Part shown: positions 34,930 to 43,233 of the stretch, piece after piece
How the letters are laid out: each line of letters begins with the position of its first letter
Numbering within the stretch: the first letter of the stretch is position 1
Origin: DASUPK01 sp036377415
GTDB lineage: Bacteria; Actinomycetota; Thermoleophilia; Solirubrobacterales; 70-9
NCBI GenBank assembly: GCA_036377415.1
Contig: DASUYK010000135.1
Coordinates: 1-61,125, forward strand
DNA: 61,125 bases
Reading direction: 5' to 3'
Notes under the pieces: model-generated
Seen by the model: only the letters and a program-made list of their open reading frames with translations
The model's database searches: none
What the model was told of the DNA's origin: nothing
Program-made: the position numbers and the translations under genes

Positions 34930-35342
34930 AGGTGACGATCATCGCCGTCGGAAAGGCGAAGGCTCCATTCGCCGAGGCGGATGCCCATTACCGCAAGCTG
35001 CTTCGGCGCCACCAGCCGGTCGAGGTGCTCGAGGTGCGCGACGAGGTCAACATAGAGGGGCGGATCCCGCCCCGCTCACATGTGATCGCGCTCGACCGAG
35101 GCGGCAGGTCACTGAGCTCGAATGCCTGGGCCAGTTGGCTCTCGGAGCGGCGGATCGACGCGCAGGATCTCTGCTTCCTGATCGGGGGCCCGGAGGGACT
35201 GGCGCCGCGGACGCTCGCGCTCGCCGACGAGCGTCTGTCCCTGGGCCCGCAGACGATTGCCCATCAGCTCGCGCGCGTGGTCCTCCTCGAGCAGCTCTTT
35301 CGCGCGACGAAGATCCTCGCCGGCGAGAAATACCATCACTGA
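34926..35342 (+). CDS. rlmH: 23S rRNA (pseudouridine1915-N3)-methyltransferase RlmH
   Basis: 138 residues from TTG 34926 (TTGA overlap with the protease gene). SPOUT-class knot: FLIGGPEGL and the C-terminal LLEQLFRATKILAGEKYHH, both hallmarks of RlmH, after an N-terminal MKVTIIAVGKAK strand. It methylates helix 69 of 23S rRNA in assembled 70S ribosomes. It is followed 1 bp later by argS. Confidence 0.95.
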   Translation: MKVTIIAVGKAKAPFAEADAHYRKLLRRHQPVEVLEVRDEVNIEGRIPPRSHVIALDRGGRSLSSNAWASWLSERRIDAQDLCFLIGGPEGLAPRTLALADERLSLGPQTIAHQLARVVLLEQLFRATKILAGEKYHH

Positions 35343-35343
35343 G

Positions 35344-36987
35344 ATGAAGGATCCGGTCGCAGAGCTTCGCTCGGCTGTGGAAGCCGCTGCCGCCTCGCTG
35401 CGTGACGGGGCGGAGGGCGGGAGCCCGGCCCCGGTGCTCGAGCGTCCCCCGAAGCCGGAGTTCGGCGATTACTCGACCAACGCCGCGATGCTGCTTGCGC
35501 CCGCCCTGGGCGAGCCCCCGCGCGGCACGGCCGAGAAGCTCGCCGAGGAGCTCGGCCGCACTCTCGAGGGAAGCCTGGAGAAGGTAGAGGTCGCGGGACC
35601 GGGCTTTCTCAACCTGTTCCTGTCGGATTCCTGGTACCGGGAGGCAGCCGCCGAGCTCGCCTCGCTCGGGGATCGGCTCGGCAGGCCGGTTGGGGCCGAG
35701 CGGGAGACCGAGCGCTTCAATGTCGAGTTCGTCTCGGCCAACCCGACGGGCCCGCTCACAGCGGCCGGAGGCCGCCACGCCGCCTACGGCGACTCGGTCG
35801 CCCGGGTACTGGAGTTCGCCGGCCATTCCGTGCATCGCGAGTACTACGTGAACGACCGCGGGGGCCAGATCGACCGCTTCGCGGCCTCGATCGAGGCGCG
35901 AATGACGGGGGAACCGGTGCCCGAGGACGGATACGAGGGCGAGTACGTGGCCGAGATCGCGAGGAGCCTGCAGCAGGAGGGGCTCGAGGCGAATGACCTG
36001 GACGCGGTCTCGAGGCGGGGCGTCGCCCTGATGGTCGCCGCGATCGAGGAGACTCTGCATCGCTACAACGTCGACTTCGACACCTGGTCCTCCGAGCGGA
36101 CCCTGTACGACTCGGGCGCCGTCGAGCGCGCCCTCGCCGACGCCCGGGAGGCCGGGTACGTCTACGAGAGCGAGGGTGCGACCTGGCTGCGGACGACCGA
36201 GCTCGGTGACGACAAGGACCGGGTCCTGATCCGCTCCGAGGGGGATCCGACCTACTTCCTCTCCGACGTCGCGTACCACCGCGACAAGCTCGAACGCGGC
36301 TCCGACCGGCTGATCAACGTGCTTGGTGCCGATCACCACGGCTACCCACAGAGGCTGCGGGCGGCGCTTGCCGCGCTCGGCCTCGACCCCGAAGTGCTCG
36401 AGACGCCGATCATGCAGCTGGTCCACGTGGTCGAGGGCGGCGAGCGGGCGCAGATGTCGAAGCGCCGCGGCGAGTTCGTCACGCTCGACGAGCTGATCTC
36501 GGACATCGGCACCGACGCCGCGCGGTTCTTCATGCTCCAGCGAAGCCACGACACCCCCGTCGACCTGGACCTCGAGCTCGCCCGACAGACCTCGAACGAG
36601 AACCCCGTCTACTACGTCCAGTACGCGCATGCGCGGATCGCGAGCATCCTTCGCAAGGCGGGGGAGGGGGCCGAGGAGCGGGCGAAGGGCGCCGACTTCT
36701 CCGCGCCCGAGGCACCGGTCGAGCCCTCCGAGCGGGCGCTGATCAAGCGTCTCTGCGAGCTACCGGGCGAGGTCGCCGAGACCGCCGAGCGGCGGGCGCC
36801 GCACCGCCTCTGCGCGTATTCGACGGAGGTCGCCCGAGACTTCCACGCGTTCTACCGCGACTGCAAGGTGGTGGGGGCCGAGGGCGCCGGGGTCGAGGAG
36901 GCGCGCCTCGGACTCTGCCTACTCACGAAACGGACGATCGCCCGCACGCTCGGCCTCCTGGGGATCAGTGCGCCCGAGCGGATGTGA
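35344..36987 (+). CDS. argS: Arginyl-tRNA synthetase
   Basis: 547 residues from ATG 35344. The ArgRS N-terminal domain (Add1) is followed by the class I signature in VEFVSANPTGPLTAAGGRHAAYGD, where the HIGH motif is degenerate (RHAA), the lysine-dependent AQMSKRRGEFVTLDEL (KMSK-like, with SKRR), and a DALR anticodon-binding domain ending ISAPERM. The altered HIGH motif is common in this family. The operon with rlmH and the protease suggests housekeeping expression. Confidence 0.95.
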   Translation: MKDPVAELRSAVEAAAASLRDGAEGGSPAPVLERPPKPEFGDYSTNAAMLLAPALGEPPRGTAEKLAEELGRTLEGSLEKVEVAGPGFLNLFLSDSWYREAAAELASLGDRLGRPVGAERETERFNVEFVSANPTGPLTAAGGRHAAYGDSVARVLEFAGHSVHREYYVNDRGGQIDRFAASIEARMTGEPVPEDGYEGEYVAEIARSLQQEGLEANDLDAVSRRGVALMVAAIEETLHRYNVDFDTWSSERTLYDSGAVERALADAREAGYVYESEGATWLRTTELGDDKDRVLIRSEGDPTYFLSDVAYHRDKLERGSDRLINVLGADHHGYPQRLRAALAALGLDPEVLETPIMQLVHVVEGGERAQMSKRRGEFVTLDELISDIGTDAARFFMLQRSHDTPVDLDLELARQTSNENPVYYVQYAHARIASILRKAGEGAEERAKGADFSAPEAPVEPSERALIKRLCELPGEVAETAERRAPHRLCAYSTEVARDFHAFYRDCKVVGAEGAGVEEARLGLCLLTKRTIARTLGLLGISAPERM

Positions 36988-37003
36988 GCGCGCCTGTGGA
37001 TGG

Positions 37004-37474
37004 TCAGAGCTCGTGACGGGACAGGTCCTCGTCGAGCCGCGCGGCGTCGGAGGCCTCGATCGGCGGCGGGCTCGCAGGGTCGGTCGGGCGCCTGAACCGC
37101 CGGGCGGCATGGATCCCGATTGCAGCCCCCCCACCGAGCAGTGCCAGGCCCGGGACGATCCAGGCCGCGAGGTCGATGCCGTCGTCTCCCGGCGTGGCGA
37201 GGACCTCTGAGCCGTACTGGGCGACCAGCTCGTCCTTGATCTCCTCCTTCGTCCGGCCCTCGTCGATCAGGCGCCGGATCAGCTCGCGCTGGCGGTCGGC
37301 CTGGGGCGCCTCCGAGAGCTCAAGCAAGGTTCCGCAGATCGTGCACATCACCTCGTCCTCGATATCGGCGAGGTTGGTTTGGGGGGTGGCGGACGAGGCC
37401 GTTGCCGGCATCGCGAGCAGGGCCGCCACGGAGGCGGCGGCCGCGAGTCCCCGGATCCAGCTCGCCCGCCTCAC
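37004..37474 (-). CDS. ccmH: Cytochrome c maturation protein CcmH
   Basis: 156 residues from GTG 37474 (GTGA overlap with the thioredoxin gene). Signal-like helix (GLAAAASVAALLAMPATASSA), then the CcmH domain: IEDEVMCTICGTLLELSEAPQADRQR with the redox CxxC, RRLIDEGRTKEEIKDELVAQYG, a membrane helix near residue 108, and a cytoplasmic tail. The CTIC pair reduces apocytochrome c heme-binding cysteines. Confidence 0.92.
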   Translation of the reverse strand: MRRASWIRGLAAAASVAALLAMPATASSATPQTNLADIEDEVMCTICGTLLELSEAPQADRQRELIRRLIDEGRTKEEIKDELVAQYGSEVLATPGDDGIDLAAWIVPGLALLGGGAAIGIHAARRFRRPTDPASPPPIEASDAARLDEDLSRHEL

Positions 37475-37995
37475 GCCTCCTCCGAGATCAGGGGCGCGAC
37501 GTTCTCGTCGAGGTAGCTCGCATCGACCGGGCCGCGGCGAATCAGGGCAACGCGCCCATCCGGGTCGATCAGGAAGGACTCTGGAAACCCGGTCATCCCG
37601 TACACGTCGCGCCGATCGCGCCCGTCTCCGTCGCGGAGCTGCGGATAGGTGAGCCCGTGGCGCTCGACGAACGCCCGGGCGTCGTCGGTGTTGTCGTCGA
37701 GGTCGATGCCGAGGACCGTGAAGTCCTCGCCCCCATGCCGCTGCTGGAAGGCCTCGAGCGCCGGCGCCTCCGTTCGGCAGGGGCCGCACCACGAGGCCCA
37801 GAAGTTGACCAGGACCCACTTGCCGCGATAATCCGCGATCTGCCCGGTGCCCGATCCGTCGAGCGTCTCGAGCTCCTTGTCCGGCGCGGGATCGCCGACG
37901 GAGAGCGAGGCCTCACCCTTGCTGAGGAGGCCGAACCCGAGCAGGCCGATGACGGCGAGGACGGCGATGACGACGATGAATGACTTGGCGCTCAC
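37471..37995 (-). CDS. Membrane-anchored thioredoxin of cytochrome c maturation (CcmG/ResA-like)
   Basis: 174 residues from GTG 37995, chosen because a -10 (TAGCCT) lies 8 nt upstream; a TTG three codons earlier would overlap that box. One N-terminal helix (SFIVVIAVLAVIGLLGFGLL) anchors an external thioredoxin fold with WCGPC (NFWASWCGPCRTEAP) and GFPESFLIDPDG around the cis-proline. It keeps apocytochrome thiols reduced and is co-translated with ccmH. Confidence 0.92.
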   Translation of the reverse strand: MSAKSFIVVIAVLAVIGLLGFGLLSKGEASLSVGDPAPDKELETLDGSGTGQIADYRGKWVLVNFWASWCGPCRTEAPALEAFQQRHGGEDFTVLGIDLDDNTDDARAFVERHGLTYPQLRDGDGRDRRDVYGMTGFPESFLIDPDGRVALIRRGPVDASYLDENVAPLISEEA

Positions 37996-38003
37996 CCCGG
38001 CCA

Positions 38004-38009
38004 AGGCTA
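38004..38009 (-). promoter_or_regulatory. -10 element TAGCCT before ccmG-ccmH
   Basis: Minus-strand TAGCCT ends 8 nt before GTG 37995, with no ribosome site. Confidence 0.55.
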
Positions 38010-38041
38010 GAGACCGGCGATCGGTCGGGCTGGAACGAACC

Positions 38042-38047
38042 TAGAAT
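38042..38047 (+). promoter_or_regulatory. -10 element TAGAAT of tRNA-Gly
   Basis: TAGAAT lies 9 nt before the mature tRNA 5' end. No convincing -35 is seen. Confidence 0.6.
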
Positions 38048-38056
38048 GTGACCCGT

Positions 38057-38129
38057 GCGGCGGTAGCTCAGTAGGTAGAGCGCGAGCTTCCCAAGCTCGA
38101 GGTCGCGGGTTCGAGACCCGTCCGCCGCT
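38057..38129 (+). tRNA. tRNA-Gly, anticodon CCC
   Basis: A 73-nt cloverleaf: acceptor GCGGCGG pairs with CCGCCGC, D-stem GCTC with GAGC, anticodon stem CGAGC with GCTCG around TTCCCAA, T-arm with TTCGAGA loop. The discriminator base is U, as in bacterial tRNA-Gly. CCA is not encoded. It reads GGG codons. Confidence 0.97.
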
Positions 38130-38178
38130 TCTTCACGATCCAGCGTCTCGAACGCGATTCTTGGGGTAGCTAGAGAGC

Positions 38179-38565
38179 ATGAACTTCCTCGGAGGTCTCG
38201 GAATCCGGCTTGCACGGCGAAGCCGCTGGCTCGCGCGGCGGCTGTGGATCGTCGCCGCCCTCGAGGTCGCGCTCCTCACCCGCAGCCATTGGCGTCGCCT
38301 CGATCCGGACGAGCGCAGGCGTCTGACCGGACTGGCGCGGAAGTCGAGGGGGAGGCCCTCGAACCTGAGCGACCGCGAGCGGGAGGAGGCCGCCGAGCTG
38401 CTCGAGAAGCTCGATTATGCGGAGTTCGGCGGCACCGTCGCCGCAACCATCCTCCCGTTCCGGCCCTTCGGCCGCCTGGTCGAGTTCGCGCTGGCGCGCC
38501 CGGCTCGCTCGCGTCGGCGGAAAACCGAGGCGGCCGTTCACGGAGGACGCACCCGCCGACGCTAG
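38179..38565 (+). CDS. Small basic protein, unknown
   Basis: 128 residues, strongly basic at both ends (start MNFLGGLGIRLARRSRWLAR; end RKTEAAVHGGRTRRR), with one moderately hydrophobic stretch (LWIVAALEVALL) and helix-forming character (LSDREREEAAELLEKLDYAEF). I recognise no family. It could bind nucleic acid or the inner membrane face. It ends 3 bp into the convergent rfbG gene. Codon use matches its neighbours. Confidence 0.6.
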   Translation: MNFLGGLGIRLARRSRWLARRLWIVAALEVALLTRSHWRRLDPDERRRLTGLARKSRGRPSNLSDREREEAAELLEKLDYAEFGGTVAATILPFRPFGRLVEFALARPARSRRRKTEAAVHGGRTRRR

Positions 38566-39536
38566 GCGCTCGCCGCGGCGGGCCTCACCCCCGGGTGCGC
38601 CCGGTACCAGTCGAGCGTCCGCTCGATCCCGTCCCGCAGCTCCACCCCAGGTTCCCAGCCGGTTTGCTCTCGAATCTTGGTCGAGTCGAGGTACTGGCGA
38701 TCGATCTCGCCGCTGGGGCTCCCCGCCCCTCGGTAGTCCGGTTCGACCTCGGTCGGGCCGAGCTGGCAGATCAGCTCGACCACCTCGCGCACCGGATGCG
38801 GCCGGCCCGATCCCGCATTGAAAGCCTCACCGCCGGCGCGGCCCGCGGCCAGCGCCCCGGCGATCGTCATGTATGCCCGCGCGGCGTCCTCGACGTAGAG
38901 GAAGTCCCGCTCGGGCGTCCCGTCGGAGCGGATCACGGGGCGGCGCCCGGCGAGGACCGCGCTCACCGTCTCCGGGATCAGCCGGGAGAAGTTCCGGTCG
39001 CCGCCCCCGTACAGGTTCGCGAACCGCGTCACCGCGACCGGGAGCCGATACGTGTGCCAGTAGCTCCGGGCAATCAGGTCGGTGGCGGCCTTCGAGACGT
39101 CATAGGGAAAGATCGGCTGGAGCGCCGAATCCTCGGTGTACGGCAGCTCCTCGTGAGGCCCATAGGCCTTGTCGGACGAGGCCACGACCACCAGCTCGAC
39201 GCGTGCGTCGCGGCAGGCCTCGAGCAACACCCAGGTCCCCTCGATGTTGGTCTCGAAAGTTGGGATCGGGGATGCGTTCGCGTGCCCGACGATCGCCTGG
39301 GCGGCGAGGTGGAAGACCGAGTCGATCGAGTTGTCGCGAAGCAGCTTGATAACCATGTCGTAGTCGCGGAGGTCGCCGATCACGTCGTTCACGTCCCCCC
39401 CGATTCCGTGCAGCTCCAAACCCGTCGGCGAGCCCCCTTCGCGGTCCAGTGAGCTCACCTCCGACCCCGAGTCAAGCAGCGTTTTCGCGAGCCACGATGC
39501 GGCGAAGCCGTGTGCGCCGGTGACCAGCGCTCTCAC
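38562..39536 (-). CDS. rfbG: NAD-dependent sugar-nucleotide dehydratase/epimerase, probable CDP-glucose 4,6-dehydratase
   Basis: 324 residues from GTG 39536 (GTGA overlap with the upstream gene). Extended SDR: N-terminal LVTGAHGFAASWLA, catalytic ASSDKAYG and YDVSKAATD (Tyr-Lys), and IRSDGTPERDFLYVEDAARAY. The SSDKAYG and YGGGDRNFSRLIPETV segments resemble CDP-glucose 4,6-dehydratases, and its partner is a glucose-1-phosphate cytidylyltransferase. The expected product is CDP-4-keto-6-deoxyglucose, a precursor for dideoxy sugars on surface polymers. No later sugar-modifying genes are nearby. Confidence 0.82.
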   Translation of the reverse strand: MRALVTGAHGFAASWLAKTLLDSGSEVSSLDREGGSPTGLELHGIGGDVNDVIGDLRDYDMVIKLLRDNSIDSVFHLAAQAIVGHANASPIPTFETNIEGTWVLLEACRDARVELVVVASSDKAYGPHEELPYTEDSALQPIFPYDVSKAATDLIARSYWHTYRLPVAVTRFANLYGGGDRNFSRLIPETVSAVLAGRRPVIRSDGTPERDFLYVEDAARAYMTIAGALAAGRAGGEAFNAGSGRPHPVREVVELICQLGPTEVEPDYRGAGSPSGEIDRQYLDSTKIREQTGWEPGVELRDGIERTLDWYRAHPGVRPAAASA

Positions 39537-40267
39537 CGCGCCGGCTCCTCGGTCCACACTCGCCAGGGCGGCTTGCCGGATTTCCAGAGGTCGTTGAGCA
39601 GGACCGCGTCCTTGTACGTGTCCATGCAGTCCCAAAACCCGCTGTGCTTGTATGCCCGGAGCTGACCGTCGGCTGCCAAGCGCTCGAGCGGCTCGCGCTC
39701 GAGGATGCTGTCCTCGCTCAGATAGTCGAACACGCCGGGCTCGAAGCAGAAGAATCCGCCGTTGATCCAGCTGTCGACCCGCGGTTTCTCATGGAAGCCG
39801 CGCACGAGCCCGTTCTCGTCGAGGTCCGCGACCCCGAACTGAAGCTCGGGGCGAACGACCGTCACGGTGGCGAGCGCGTCGCCGTCGTGGTGGAAGCCGA
39901 CGAGTGTCTCCAGGTCGATGTCCGCGACGCCATCGGCGTAGGTCACGCAGAAGGGATCGGCGCCGATTCGCTCCTCGGCCAGCTTGATCCGGCCACCGGT
40001 GGGGGTGTCGAGCCCGGTATCAAGACAGTCCACCTCGACTCCATCAGCCCACTGGGTCTGCCTCACCCAGCCCTCGATCTGCTCGCCCTGGTATCCGGTC
40101 AGCAGCAGGAAGCGCGAGTAGTTCTGGCAGCTGTAGATCGAGATCACGTGCCAGAGGATCGGTCGGCCTCCGATCTCCACGAGCGCCTTCGGAATCGATT
40201 CGGTTCGCTCGCGCAGGCGGGTGCCGCGCCCGCCGCAGAGGATCACGACTGGTTCCAGGGTCGCCAA
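39533..40267 (-). CDS. rfbF: Glucose-1-phosphate cytidylyltransferase
   Basis: 244 residues from TTG 40267, which has a -10 (TACGAT) 9 nt upstream; longer starts (ATG 40312) run across that promoter. Nucleotidyltransferase motif VILCGGRGTRLRE with ESIPKALVEIGGRPILWH, and the RfbF-specific end YKHSGFWDCMDTYKDAVLLNDLW. Makes CDP-glucose from CTP and glucose-1-phosphate for the dehydratase encoded next. Confidence 0.9.
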   Translation of the reverse strand: MATLEPVVILCGGRGTRLRERTESIPKALVEIGGRPILWHVISIYSCQNYSRFLLLTGYQGEQIEGWVRQTQWADGVEVDCLDTGLDTPTGGRIKLAEERIGADPFCVTYADGVADIDLETLVGFHHDGDALATVTVVRPELQFGVADLDENGLVRGFHEKPRVDSWINGGFFCFEPGVFDYLSEDSILEREPLERLAADGQLRAYKHSGFWDCMDTYKDAVLLNDLWKSGKPPWRVWTEEPAR

Positions 40268-40276
40268 GGCGAAGCG

Positions 40277-40299
40277 ATCGTACTGTCGGTTGCGATAAT
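40277..40299. promoter_or_regulatory. Back-to-back -10 elements of rfbF (-) and ccmE (+)
   Basis: Minus-strand TACGAT (40282 to 40277) ends 9 nt before TTG 40267. Plus-strand GATAAT (40294-40299), with an upstream TG at the extended -10 position, ends 11 nt before ATG 40311. The two starts are 11 bp apart and may interfere. Confidence 0.5.
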
Positions 40300-40310
40300 C
40301 CCGGCCGCCC

Positions 40311-40718
40311 ATGGATTCCGCCCGCAAGCGCAAGATCCGGCTCGTAGTCGCCCTGTCGGCGGCCGTCCTCCTGGCCGCCGGCCTCGTCTACACGTCCTTC
40401 AGCGCCTCGACCGAGGCGAAGCAGCCCTCCCAGCTGCTCGCCGAGAACGCGACGGGCACCTACGAGCTGACCGGCAAGGTCGTGCCGGGGTCGATTCAGC
40501 GCTCGGGGGACGATCTCCGCTTCCGGATCACGGACCGTGATGGGTCCCACCCGATCCCCGTCACCTACACCGGAACCGTTCCGGATCCGTTCCGCGACGG
40601 GCGCGAGGTGATCCTCACCGGGAAGCTCGAGGACGGGACCTTCGTGGGTGAGAAGGACAGCCTGATCACGAAGTGCCCGTCGAAGTTCACGACGGACACC
40701 CAGGGGCAGTCCAGCTGA
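40311..40718 (+). CDS. ccmE: Heme chaperone CcmE, variant with CxxxF in place of the heme-binding motif
   Basis: 135 residues: N-terminal anchor (IRLVVALSAAVLLAAGLVY), then the OB-fold (TYELTGKVVPGSIQRSG, FRITDRDG, VTYTGTVPDPFRDGREVILTG). Classical CcmE binds heme covalently through His in HxxxY; a second class uses CxxxY. Here the motif is C122-PSK-F126, so the heme-attaching residue is Cys and the axial Tyr is replaced by Phe. The adjacent ccmF supports the assignment. Confidence 0.92.
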   Translation: MDSARKRKIRLVVALSAAVLLAAGLVYTSFSASTEAKQPSQLLAENATGTYELTGKVVPGSIQRSGDDLRFRITDRDGSHPIPVTYTGTVPDPFRDGREVILTGKLEDGTFVGEKDSLITKCPSKFTTDTQGQSS

Positions 40719-42868
40719 CGATTCTCGGCAAAGCGCTGCTCGCCGCCGCCCTGCTCGTCGCGCTCTACGCGATCGGGGCGGCGATTCACGGAGCGCGCAG
40801 CGGCGACCGGCGCTGGGTGGACTCCTCGAGGCGCGCCGTCTACGCGATGGCGGCGCTGCTGACCACCGCGGTCGTCCTGGTCGAGCTCGCCTTCCTCCGC
40901 GACGACTTCGGCTTCGCGTTGGTCGCCGATCACTCCTCGACCACGACTCCCACCTTCTACAAGCTCACGGGGATGTGGTCGAGCCAGGAGGGCTCGCTGC
41001 TGCTCTGGGCGACGGTCCTCTCCCTGGCGGCGAGCGGTGTCCTCTACATGACCCGCCGTAAGCACCGCGAGATCGTTCCCTGGGCGACGGCGGTCCTCGC
41101 CGGCCTCGGGTCGTTCTTCATCGCGCTGATGATCTTCGAAGCGCAGCCCTTCGCGCACCTCGATCCCGCGCCGGCGGAGGGGGCGGGCCTCACCCCGCTC
41201 CTCCGCAATCCCTACATGGCGGTCCACCCGCCGATGCTCTACTCGGGCTACGTGCTGTGGTCGATCCCGTTCGCGTTCTGCGTCGGCGCCCTGATCGCCC
41301 GCAGGCTCGACGCGAGCTGGATCCGCAGCACGCGCAACTTCGCGCTGCTCGCCTGGACCTTTCTCGGAATCGGGCTCCTCCTCGGCTCTCGGTGGTCCTA
41401 CGAGGAGCTCGGCTGGGGCGGCTACTGGGGCTGGGACCCGGTCGAGAACGCGGCGCTGATGCCGTGGCTGGTCGGGACGGCGTTCCTGCATTCGGTGATG
41501 GTCCAGGAGAAGCGGGGGATGCTGAAGGTCTGGAACGTCAGCCTGATCGTGGGGACGTTCTGCCTCTGCCTGCTCGGGACCTTCCTGGTCCGCTCCGGCA
41601 TCCTCCAGTCGATCCACGCGTTCGGGGCATCGACCGTGGGGGGGCCGCTCCTCGTCCTGATCGGCTGCGTCGCGATCGGCTCGACGGTGCTGATCGTGAC
41701 CAGGCTCGACCACCTGCGGCCGGAGCGACGGATCGACGCCGCCCTCTCGCGCGAGTCCGTCTTCCTGGTCAACAACCTGCTGCTCGTCGGGCTCGCCGCG
41801 GTGGTCTTCTGGGGCACGTTCTTCCCGCTGATCTCGGAGTTCTTCACCGGCGAGCGCCACTCGTTGGGGGCCCCGTGGTTCGACCGCTACGTGACGCCGA
41901 TCGGCGTCGCTCTCGTCCTGTTCACGGGAATCGGGCCGCTTCTCGCCTGGGGCCGGCTCAGCTCCGCCTCCGCGCGACGGATCCTGGTCGCGCCCGCGCT
42001 CGTCGCGGCCACGACCGCCGTCGTCCTGCTGATCGCGAGCGACGCGGGCGGCCACCCCTGGGCCCTTTTCCTCTTCGCCTTCGCCGCCTTCGCCCTCGCC
42101 GCGCTGGTCGGCGAGTTCTGGCGCGCCGGGGCGGCGAGGCGGCGGCTCACCGGCGAGCCGATGCCCCGCGCTGTGAGCAGGGCGGTCGCCCGCAACCGCC
42201 GCCGCTACGGCGGCTACATCGTGCACACGGGGATCGCGCTGCTGCTGACCGGCATCGCTGCGTCCTCCAGCTTTCAGACCAACCGCGACGTGCGCCTGGC
42301 CGTCGGGCAGTCGGCCGACGTGGGCGATTACACGCTGACCTACGCGAAGCTGAACGCGGACCCGGAGAGCGAGCGGATCGCCTTCGCCGCGCGCCTCGAC
42401 GTCACCCGCGACGGGAAGCCGTACGCGACCCTGAACCCGGCGCGGAACTACTACCCGACCCAGGACCCGAGCGCCGGCGCGATCGGCCGCTACTTCATGG
42501 GGGAGTCGACCAGTGAGATCGGCATCGAGTCCGAGACCGGGGGGGACCTGTGGACCGCTTTCCAGCCCGATCTCGCCGTCCTCAACCCGGACATCATCCG
42601 GGGTAACCGGATGCTCGCCGACGCGGGCCCGAACGCTCAGGGGATCGCGATCATCGCCCTGGCGAACGACTATGCGGCGAATCCGCCTCCGGCGACGTTC
42701 CGGGTGATCGTCAACCCGCTCGTGAGCTGGATCTGGATCGGCGCCCTGATCGGCCTCGCCGGGGCGCTGCTGGCCGCGTGGCCCGCGCTCGAGGCCCGGA
42801 GCCGGCTCGAGGCGGCGTACCGCGCGCGGCTCGGGCGGGAGCTGGGGGCGGCAAACCCGCCCGCCTGA
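40673..42868 (+). CDS. ccmF: Cytochrome c heme lyase subunit CcmF
   Basis: About 731 residues with many membrane helices. The WWD-type heme-handling motif is in GGYWGWDPVENAALMPW, flanked by conserved His in YMAVHPPMLYSGY and IVHTGIALLLTG, and a periplasmic domain lies near the C-terminus. Transfers heme from CcmE to apocytochrome c. Conventional start GTG 40673 overlaps ccmE by 46 bp; CTG 40715 would give a CTGA overlap and a cleaner N-terminus (LTILGKALLAAALLVAL). Confidence 0.95.
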   Translation: MPVEVHDGHPGAVQLTILGKALLAAALLVALYAIGAAIHGARSGDRRWVDSSRRAVYAMAALLTTAVVLVELAFLRDDFGFALVADHSSTTTPTFYKLTGMWSSQEGSLLLWATVLSLAASGVLYMTRRKHREIVPWATAVLAGLGSFFIALMIFEAQPFAHLDPAPAEGAGLTPLLRNPYMAVHPPMLYSGYVLWSIPFAFCVGALIARRLDASWIRSTRNFALLAWTFLGIGLLLGSRWSYEELGWGGYWGWDPVENAALMPWLVGTAFLHSVMVQEKRGMLKVWNVSLIVGTFCLCLLGTFLVRSGILQSIHAFGASTVGGPLLVLIGCVAIGSTVLIVTRLDHLRPERRIDAALSRESVFLVNNLLLVGLAAVVFWGTFFPLISEFFTGERHSLGAPWFDRYVTPIGVALVLFTGIGPLLAWGRLSSASARRILVAPALVAATTAVVLLIASDAGGHPWALFLFAFAAFALAALVGEFWRAGAARRRLTGEPMPRAVSRAVARNRRRYGGYIVHTGIALLLTGIAASSSFQTNRDVRLAVGQSADVGDYTLTYAKLNADPESERIAFAARLDVTRDGKPYATLNPARNYYPTQDPSAGAIGRYFMGESTSEIGIESETGGDLWTAFQPDLAVLNPDIIRGNRMLADAGPNAQGIAIIALANDYAANPPPATFRVIVNPLVSWIWIGALIGLAGALLAAWPALEARSRLEAAYRARLGRELGAANPPA

Positions 42869-42877
42869 GCCCCCGCC

Positions 42878-42883
42878 TAGCCT
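42878..42883 (+). promoter_or_regulatory. -10 element TAGCCT before the CcmI-like gene
   Basis: TAGCCT lies 9 nt before ATG 42893 with no ribosome site. Confidence 0.5.
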
Positions 42884-42892
42884 GTCCTGCGC

Positions 42893-43222
42893 ATGGAGAT
42901 CCTGATCGCGGTCGCCCTCGTCCTGATCGTGGCCTGGTTCGTGACGGAGCCGCTTCGCCGCCGCGCCGAGCCCGCCCCCGAGGACTCCGCGGAGGCCGAG
43001 CTCGCCGACCTCGAGGCGAGAAAGCGGGCGAAGTACCGAGAGATCCGCGATGCCGAGGCCGACCGGGCCGCGGGCAAGCTGACCGAGGAGGACTTCCGGC
43101 GCCTTGACCGCGAGCTGCGCGCGGAGGCGATCACGATCCTGAAGCGGATCGACCGGGTGAGAAGCTCGAATCCCGGGGGGCGCCGCGAAGGCGACGGCCC
43201 GGCCGCGCGCGGCCACCTCTAG
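42893..43222 (+). CDS. Small membrane-anchored CcmI-like protein
   Basis: 109 residues: one N-terminal helix (MEILIAVALVLIVAWFV) followed by a charged helical part, AELADLEARKRAKYREIRDAEADRAAGKLTEEDFRRL over residues 34-68, that resembles the N-terminal segment of CcmI/CycH. No TPR domain follows, unlike full CcmI. Its place after ccmF supports a role in cytochrome c assembly, perhaps apocytochrome docking. Confidence 0.7.
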   Translation: MEILIAVALVLIVAWFVTEPLRRRAEPAPEDSAEAELADLEARKRAKYREIRDAEADRAAGKLTEEDFRRLDRELRAEAITILKRIDRVRSSNPGGRREGDGPAARGHL

Positions 43223-43225
43223 ACT
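43220..43225 (+). promoter_or_regulatory. -10 element TAGACT before secG
   Basis: TAGACT overlaps the stop codon of the CcmI-like gene and lies 8 nt before ATG 43234. Confidence 0.5.
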
Positions 43226-43233
43226 TCCGCCCC

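Noticed and set aside
40565..43216. Minus-strand open frame of nearly 900 codons opposite ccmE-ccmF
   Set aside because: Same GC-driven shadow; composition is dominated by Arg, Asp, Glu and Gly and it lies antisense to well-conserved ccm genes.
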